A stretch of DNA of 11,317 nt from Microbacteriaceae bacterium. GTDB lineage: Bacteria; Actinomycetota; Actinomycetes; Actinomycetales; Microbacteriaceae. The position numbers and the translations under genes are program-made. The notes under the pieces were generated by a model. That model had not been told where the DNA came from. It worked only from the letters and a program-made list of their open reading frames with translations, and searched no databases. Below are positions 6,486 through 11,317 of the stretch, one piece after another (positions within the stretch are counted from its first letter, which is position 1; each line of letters starts with the position of its first letter). The DNA lies in NCBI GenBank assembly GCA_025463615.1, contig JAODAU010000048.1, forward strand, positions 1-11,317, in the 5' to 3' direction.

Positions 6486-7405
6486 CAGGCCCTCTCGTCC
6501 AGGCCGAGGAGGTAGGCCGTGTTTTCGCAGATCATGGTGCGGATGTCCTTCTGGGAGATGCCGTGGTCGAGCAGCTGCCCCACCAGGTAGATGTAGCCGT
6601 CCACCGGCAGGGGGTTGCCCTTCTGGCCGAGGTCGGAGTCGATGATGGTGTGCTCCGGGCCGAACTTCTCGATCCAGCCGATGAGCCGCTCGATCGGCCA
6701 GCGCGGGGCGGAGACCTGCGGGTGGTACATCGCGATCTCGTGCTCGACGAAGGCGCCCAGGTCGATGGCGGCCTGGATCTCGGCGTCGGTGTCGTTGACG
6801 ATGAAGTCGGGGTGCTGCAGCATCATGCGCTTCACGCCGTTCTTCTTGGCGTTCTCGAACAGGGCGATCATCGACCGCCCGTCGAGGTGGCCGCTGGCGA
6901 GCAGTGCGCCCGCGTCGGCGACCTGCTGGGTGACCTCGTTCGTGGCTGCGGAGACGTTGCCGTCCTCGTCGAAGATCGAGACGACGCTCTCGCGCAGGTC
7001 GAGGGCGGCGGCGGGGAAGCCGTCGTCGTGGCTGTGCGCCGCGATGTGCTGGCCGGATGACACGGTCGGCGCCCACACGCAGCGCCCGCCCATGCCGAGG
7101 CTCATCGCCACGATGGACGGGTTGATGCCGCCCACCTCGGTGTTGAGGGCGACGCCGCCGTAGACGGGGGTCGGGGCATCCGCCAGCTGGCTCTCCATGG
7201 CGAGCAGGTCCATCACGGTGTTGTGGTGGTGCGACTTGACGAGGATGGCCCGCATGCCGATCCTGGCGCCGTCCCAGGAGGCGTCGACGTGGTTCAGTCG
7301 GCGCGGGAACGGGCTGGGGCCGGAGTGGCAGTGCAGGTCGACCGTTCCGTCGAGTGCCTCGAGCACTGCATCGCTGGGCGTGAGTGCGTCCTCGGCGACG
7401 AACAT
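6485..7405 (-). CDS. DUF6282-like metal-dependent hydrolase (amidohydrolase-type motifs)
   Basis: This 306-residue protein is the first gene of the leftward operon. It shows a DLHCHSGPS motif (23-31), VKSHHHNT (56-63), SGHLD (171-175), QHPDF (197-201), EHE (221-223) and DSD (256-258). The order HxH, internal His/Lys, His, His, terminal Asp resembles amidohydrolase-superfamily TIM barrels with one or two metals. I place it in the DUF6282 family from the HCHSGPS pattern; no reaction is established for it as far as I know. The start at 7405 is chosen because AAGGAGGT sits 5 nt upstream, a near-perfect Shine-Dalgarno sequence. The alternative ATG at 7444 falls on the -10 promoter box and gives a basic, non-conserved leader. 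As promoter-proximal gene it could catalyse an early step such as lactone, amide or ring hydrolysis; this is inference. Confidence 0.85.
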   Translation of the reverse strand: MFVAEDALTPSDAVLEALDGTVDLHCHSGPSPFPRRLNHVDASWDGARIGMRAILVKSHHHNTVMDLLAMESQLADAPTPVYGGVALNTEVGGINPSIVAMSLGMGGRCVWAPTVSSGQHIAAHSHDDGFPAAALDLRESVVSIFDEDGNVSAATNEVTQQVADAGALLASGHLDGRSMIALFENAKKNGVKRMMLQHPDFIVNDTDAEIQAAIDLGAFVEHEIAMYHPQVSAPRWPIERLIGWIEKFGPEHTIIDSDLGQKGNPLPVDGYIYLVGQLLDHGISQKDIRTMICENTAYLLGLDERA

Positions 7406-7421
7406 CGTGAACCTCCTTGTT

Positions 7422-7430
7422 CGGATTGTG
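7422..7430 (+). repeat. CGGATTGTG copy 1 (in leader of leftward operon)
   Basis: CGGATTGTG occurs here and again at 7633-7641. This copy lies between the predicted leftward transcription start and the ribosome-binding site of the first gene. Nine nt further on is TTCAT, which also follows copy 2. Placement near both predicted starts hints at one regulator for both operons. Confidence 0.4.
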
Positions 7431-7442
7431 GCGTGCAAATTC

Positions 7443-7471
7443 ATAATATGGGCGCGGCCCGTTCGTGTCTA
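7443..7471 (-). promoter_or_regulatory. Sigma-70-type promoter of the leftward catabolic operon
   Basis: On the minus strand TAGACA (7471-7466) and TATTAT (7448-7443) are separated by exactly 17 nt, each matching five of six consensus bases. Transcription would start near 7436, leaving a leader of about 30 nt that carries the AAGGAGGT ribosome-binding site of the first gene. This is the best promoter match in the window. It is AT-rich at the -10 box within otherwise GC-rich DNA. Confidence 0.72.
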
Positions 7472-7601
7472 CTCGGGCGAGCCGCGCGTCCCTTATGTGG
7501 CCATTGTGCGCCCGATCGCGATAAAGACGGGCGAAAATGCCCGAAATTCCGGGGATGTCCGCGGCGAAACCGACGACTCGCCGACAATCGGGGGCGCCGT
7601 C

Positions 7602-7631
7602 TTGTCGCGCGACACGAGCCGGCGTTAGTAT
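7602..7631 (+). promoter_or_regulatory. Possible promoter of the rightward transporter/CoA-transferase operon
   Basis: TTGTCG (7602-7607) and TAGTAT (7626-7631) are spaced 18 nt apart, each four of six matches to consensus. Transcription would start near 7638, giving a leader of about 85 nt before the solute-binding protein. The -35 box is overlapped by a perfect 12-bp palindrome, and a second inverted repeat lies just after the predicted start, which is what a regulated promoter would look like. The match is moderate. Confidence 0.4.
7603..7614. promoter_or_regulatory. Perfect 12-bp palindrome TGTCGCGCGACA (possible operator)
   Basis: TGTCGCGCGACA is its own reverse complement and overlaps the -35 box of the possible rightward promoter. 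A dimeric repressor or activator could bind here. In GC-rich DNA short palindromes arise by chance, so this is only a candidate. Confidence 0.3.
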
Positions 7632-7632
7632 C

Positions 7633-7641
7633 CGGATTGTG
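7633..7641 (+). repeat. CGGATTGTG copy 2 (at predicted rightward start)
   Basis: This is the second exact copy of the 9-mer, spanning the predicted transcription start of the rightward operon and followed after 3 nt by the GTTCAT inverted repeat. GATTG within it recurs at 7650-7654 and 7683-7687. Confidence 0.4.
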
Positions 7642-7643
7642 AA

Positions 7644-7664
7644 GTTCATGATTGCAGAATGAAC
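7644..7664. promoter_or_regulatory. Inverted repeat GTTCAT-N9-ATGAAC (candidate operator)
   Basis: GTTCAT (7644-7649) and ATGAAC (7659-7664) form perfect 6-bp arms around 9 nt, about one helical turn between half-site centres plus half a turn. The element lies just downstream of the predicted rightward transcription start. AT-rich arms stand out from the GC-rich background, so a transcription factor site is plausible. The regulator itself is not encoded in the window. Confidence 0.45.
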
Positions 7665-7722
7665 AACGACCCGCTTTACTGAGATTGACAAGAGTCGAAA
7701 TCACCATCGACAGAAAGCGACA

Positions 7723-8823
7723 ATGATGTCCCGAATCACACCGAAACGACTGCTGGCGCTCACCGCCGCGGTCGCCACGGTCGGCCTCCTCGCAGCATGC
7801 TCCGGAGCCGGCACCGCCACCCCCACCAAGTCGGCGTCGGCCGGCGCGGAGGACACCACCCCCGTCACCCTCTCCTATGTCTCCTACGGCGGAACGGGCC
7901 AGCAGGCACAGATCGACGCCTGGCAGAAGCCCTACACCGCGCTCCACCCGAACGTGACCTTCGCGAACACCTCGCCGCCCGACCCCGCACAGGTCAAGGC
8001 GCAGGTCTCGACCGGCCAGGTGCAGTGGAACATCGTCACGACGGCGCCGTACCTCGCCGCGCAGAACTGCGGCACGCTCTACGAGCACCTCAACATCCCG
8101 AACCTGGACAAGAGCCAGTTCTCCCCGGGCACCATCGGCGACTGCTACGTCACCGACTTCAAGTACTCGCTCGTCTTCAGCTACAACGCGGACAAATGGC
8201 CCGACCCGGCGACCGCGCCGAAGACGCTCTCCGACTTCTTCAACACCAAGAAGTTCCCGGGCAAGCGCGGCGTCGTGCCGACCGTGCAGGACGGATTCCT
8301 CGAGACCGCGCTCCTCGCCGACGGGGTCAAGGCCAAGAACCTGTACCCGCTCGACGTGACCCGCGCGCTGAACGAGTGGGACAAGATCAAGTCCGACACG
8401 ATCTTCGCGGCCAACCCCGGGGCACTGCTGCAGGCCGTGACCTCCAAGCAGGTCGACATGCAGATCCTCGTGCAGGCCCGCACCCAGGCCGTGCTCGATG
8501 CGGGAACGAACATCAAGCCGGTCTGGGACCAGACGGTCACCAGCATCGACGGCCTCGCCATCCCGAAGGGCTCGCCCAACAAGAAGGCGGCGGAGGAGTT
8601 CATCTCCTTCCTGCTGCAGCCCACCCAGTCGGCCAAGATGGCGTCGCTCGCCGGCGTGGCGCCGTCGAACCTCAAGGCGGTGCCCACCTACACGGCGCAC
8701 GGCAACGAGATCAACGCGTTCGGCAAGGCCAACACCGGAACGAACGTGCAGGCATCGGCGAGCTACTGGGGCAAGAACTACAACCAGATAGCCGCTCAGG
8801 TGACACAGTGGTTGAACGGCTGA
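7723..8823 (+). CDS. ABC transporter substrate-binding lipoprotein (family 1, PotD/Fbp-like)
   Basis: The 366-residue protein starts with a lipoprotein signal peptide: basic MMSRITPKR, a hydrophobic stretch, and lipobox LLAAC with C26 as the lipidation site, followed by a Ser/Gly/Thr-rich linker. It would be anchored outside the cytoplasmic membrane. The mature part has the layout of family 1 extracellular solute-binding proteins (YVSYGGTGQQAQIDAWQ near the start, SYNADKWPD and TLSDFFNTKKFPGKRG in the middle, IPKGSPNKKAAEEFISFLL near the end), as in polyamine, iron or 2-aminoethylphosphonate importers. Two adjacent ATGs (7723 and 7726) are possible starts, with a weak AGAAAG upstream. It leads the rightward operon, divergent from the catabolic genes, so it probably binds their substrate or a precursor. 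The ligand cannot be read from the sequence. Confidence 0.93.
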   Translation: MMSRITPKRLLALTAAVATVGLLAACSGAGTATPTKSASAGAEDTTPVTLSYVSYGGTGQQAQIDAWQKPYTALHPNVTFANTSPPDPAQVKAQVSTGQVQWNIVTTAPYLAAQNCGTLYEHLNIPNLDKSQFSPGTIGDCYVTDFKYSLVFSYNADKWPDPATAPKTLSDFFNTKKFPGKRGVVPTVQDGFLETALLADGVKAKNLYPLDVTRALNEWDKIKSDTIFAANPGALLQAVTSKQVDMQILVQARTQAVLDAGTNIKPVWDQTVTSIDGLAIPKGSPNKKAAEEFISFLLQPTQSAKMASLAGVAPSNLKAVPTYTAHGNEINAFGKANTGTNVQASASYWGKNYNQIAAQVTQWLNG

Positions 8824-8841
8824 ACTGAGCACTGACAGGCT

Positions 8842-8881
8842 CGTGCCGTGCCGCCGGATGACCACCCGGCGGCACGGCACG
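8842..8881 (+). terminator. Strong intercistronic stem-loop (attenuator or mRNA stabiliser)
   Basis: A perfect 16-bp stem is formed by 8842-8857 and 8866-8881 around an 8-nt loop (ATGACCAC), beginning 18 nt after the stop of the solute-binding gene. No T-run follows. Such hairpins between a binding-protein gene and its ATPase gene commonly lower downstream expression or protect the upstream mRNA 3' end, giving excess binding protein. The remaining 68 nt to the ATPase start show only its ribosome-binding site. Confidence 0.75.
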
Positions 8882-8949
8882 GAACAGTCGCAATACCCAC
8901 CCCGACGGCGTCGTCAGGCGCCGGAGCATCACGCACAACGAGGAGCGTA

Positions 8950-10094
<1,145 letters not shown>

Positions 10095-10098
<4 letters not shown>

Positions 10099-10886
10099 TC
10101 GGCGACGACCTGGACAAGACCGTCGCGTCCGCGGCCGAGGCGGTCGCCGACATCCCGGCCGGCTCGTCGCTCGCGGTCGGCGGTTTCGGGGTCTGCGGGG
10201 TGCCGGCCGTGCTGATCCGGGCGTTGCTGGAGCAGGGCGCCGACGGCCTCGACATCGTCTCGAACAACGCCGGCCTGGATGATGTCGGCCTCGGCCTGTT
10301 GCTCCGCGCCCACCGCGTGCGCCGCATCACCGCGTCCTACGTGGGCGAGAACAAGGAGTTCGAGCGCCAGTTCCTCTCCGGCGAGCTCGAGGTCGAGCTC
10401 ACGCCGCAGGGCACGCTCGCCGAGAAGCTGCGGGCCGGTGGATCGGGCATCCCGGCCTTCTACACGCGCGCGGGCGCCGGCACCTGGGTCGCCGAGGGCG
10501 GCATCCCGTGGCGCTACTCCCCCGACGGCTCGATCGCGGTCAGCTCCCCGGCCAAGCGCCAGGAGAGCTTCACGCTCGGCGGCGTGGAGGCGGAGTACGT
10601 GCTCGAGAACTCGATCGTCACCGACTACGCGCTGGTGCGCGCCCAGGTGGGCGACCGGCACGGCAACCTCGTGTTCCACGAGAGCGCCCGCAACTTCAAC
10701 CCGGTGGCCGCGATGGCCGGCCGGGTGACGATCGCCGAGGTCGAGCGGCTGGTCGAGCCCGGCGACATCCCGCCGGACGCCGTTCACCTGCCCGGCATCT
10801 TCGTGCACCGCGTGGTCGAGCTCTCGCCCGACGAGGCGCGCGACAAGCCGGTGGAGAAGCTCACGACGAAGGGGGCGACCCGATGA
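10095..10886 (+). CDS. 3-oxoacid CoA-transferase subunit A
   Basis: The 263-residue protein is a typical alpha subunit of family I CoA-transferases (ScoA/PcaI/AtoD type), which move CoA from succinyl-CoA or another acyl-CoA to a 3-oxo acid such as acetoacetate. The CoA-binding GGFGVCGVP lies at 29-37, SNNAG at 56-60, [18 protein letters not shown] at 85-102 and [19 protein letters not shown] at 106-124. The start overlaps the ATPase stop (ATGA, 10095-10098) and the end overlaps subunit B (ATGA, 10883-10886), so the three are one transcript. BKACE in the divergent operon releases acetoacetate, the classic substrate of this enzyme, which supports the pathway link. Use of 3-oxoadipate is possible, but no aromatic catabolism genes are visible. 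Confidence 0.95.
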
Positions 10887-11317
10887 CCGACACGACACCG
10901 CTCACCGGCCTCACGCGCGCCCGGATGGCGGCCCGCGCGGCCGAGGAGCTGCGCCACGACACCTACGTGAACCTGGGGATCGGGCTGCCGACCCTCATCC
11001 CGAATCACGTGCCCGACGGGGTCACCCTCGTGCTGCACTCGGAGAACGGGCTGCTCGGCGTGGGCCCGTACCCCGAGGCGGATGCCGTCGACCCCGACCT
11101 CATCAACGCCGGCAAGGAGACGGTCACCGTGCTCCCCGGCGCCGCCTTCTTCGACTCCGCCGCCAGCTTCGGCATGATCCGCGGCGGCAAGGTCGACGCG
11201 GCCGTGCTCGGCGCGATGCAGGTCTCGGTGGCCGGCGACCTCGCCAACTGGATCATCCCCGGCAAGATGGTCAAGGGCATGGGCGGGGCGATGGACCTGG
11301 TGCACGGCGCGCGCCGG
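10883..11317 (+). CDS. 3-oxoacid CoA-transferase subunit B (3' end beyond window)
   Basis: The first 145 codons are present and open to the window edge; family members have about 210-220 residues, so about a third is missing. The beta subunit supplies the catalytic glutamate that forms the enzyme-CoA thioester: E54 in HSENGLLG (52-59). Other family landmarks are [23 protein letters not shown] (14-36), [22 protein letters not shown] and [15 protein letters not shown], then the [18 protein letters not shown] segment near the end. The ATG at 10883 overlaps the subunit A stop and has AAGGGGG 7 nt upstream. It forms a heteromeric enzyme with subunit A. Nothing suggests a frameshift within the visible part. 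Confidence 0.94.
   Translation, partial: MTDTTPLTGLTRARMAARAAEELRHDTYVNLGIGLPTLIPNHVPDGVTLVLHSENGLLGVGPYPEADAVDPDLINAGKETVTVLPGAAFFDSAASFGMIRGGKVDAAVLGAMQVSVAGDLANWIIPGKMVKGMGGAMDLVHGARR

Noticed and set aside
7406..7444. Upstream start for the DUF6282 gene at 7444
   Set aside because: That ATG overlaps the TATTAT -10 box and has no ribosome-binding site, whereas 7405 has AAGGAGGT at ideal distance.
7685..7690. Consensus TTGACA as a -35 box for the rightward operon
   Set aside because: No acceptable -10 hexamer lies 16-19 nt downstream, and transcription would begin almost at the start codon.
5559..7691. A 710-residue open frame covering BKACE and the gene upstream
   Set aside because: Only the last 308 residues have family motifs. 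The rest is arginine- and proline-rich shadow of the DUF6282 gene, and the TGATG junction gives a proper start at 6485.
7441..8880. A 479-residue minus-strand open frame antisense to the solute-binding protein gene
   Set aside because: It has low-complexity R/G/V/L composition, no recognisable domain, and lies opposite a gene with a clear lipobox and family motifs.
8848..8949. N-terminal extension of the ABC ATPase from 8848
   Set aside because: The ATG lies inside the stem-loop without a ribosome-binding site; 8950 has GAGGAG and fits the normal start of the family.

Overview
The window is GC-rich, densely coding DNA with strong G/C third-position bias and short, mostly overlapping gene junctions. 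This suggests an actinobacterium. The repeated heptamer GGATGCC/GGCATCC (16 copies by eye) reminds me of Microbacteriaceae such as Microbacterium or Leifsonia, but that family-level placement is inference. There are no tRNA/rRNA genes, insertion sequences, integrases or CRISPR repeats, so it reads as a chromosomal catabolic locus.

Layout: two divergent gene sets share one regulatory region (about 7406-7722). Leftward (minus strand), from 7405 to beyond position 1, a tightly packed operon encodes in order: a DUF6282-type metal-dependent hydrolase-like protein; a beta-keto acid cleavage enzyme (BKACE/DUF849); a bicupin; an HpcH/HpaI-family aldolase; a hotdog thioesterase; a 3-hydroxyacyl-CoA-dehydrogenase-family enzyme; a DUF1537 acid-sugar kinase; a 3-hydroxyisobutyrate/threonate-type dehydrogenase; and the first 12 codons of a ninth gene cut by the window edge. 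Rightward (plus strand), from 7723 to beyond 11317: a lipoprotein solute-binding protein and a PotA-like ABC ATPase separated by a strong stem-loop, then subunits A and B of a 3-oxoacid CoA-transferase (B is cut by the edge). No permease gene and no transcription factor gene is visible.

How the genes may work together (inference): an imported compound is processed by the DUF6282 protein and/or bicupin to a 3-hydroxy acid. The 3-hydroxyacyl-CoA-dehydrogenase-family enzyme oxidises this to a beta-keto acid, and BKACE cleaves it with acetyl-CoA to acetoacetate plus a new acyl-CoA. The thioesterase releases the free acid, while the CoA-transferase activates acetoacetate for thiolysis. This is the same logic as aerobic carnitine breakdown (dehydrogenase, keto-acid cleavage, thioesterase). 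A second module (DUF1537 kinase, 3-HIBADH-type dehydrogenase, HpcH aldolase) looks like sugar-acid catabolism of the threonate/erythronate/apionate kind and may consume the released acid. The two modules in one operon, headed by an uncharacterised hydrolase family, are the most interesting aspect: the substrate is not evident from the sequence and the pathway may be undescribed.
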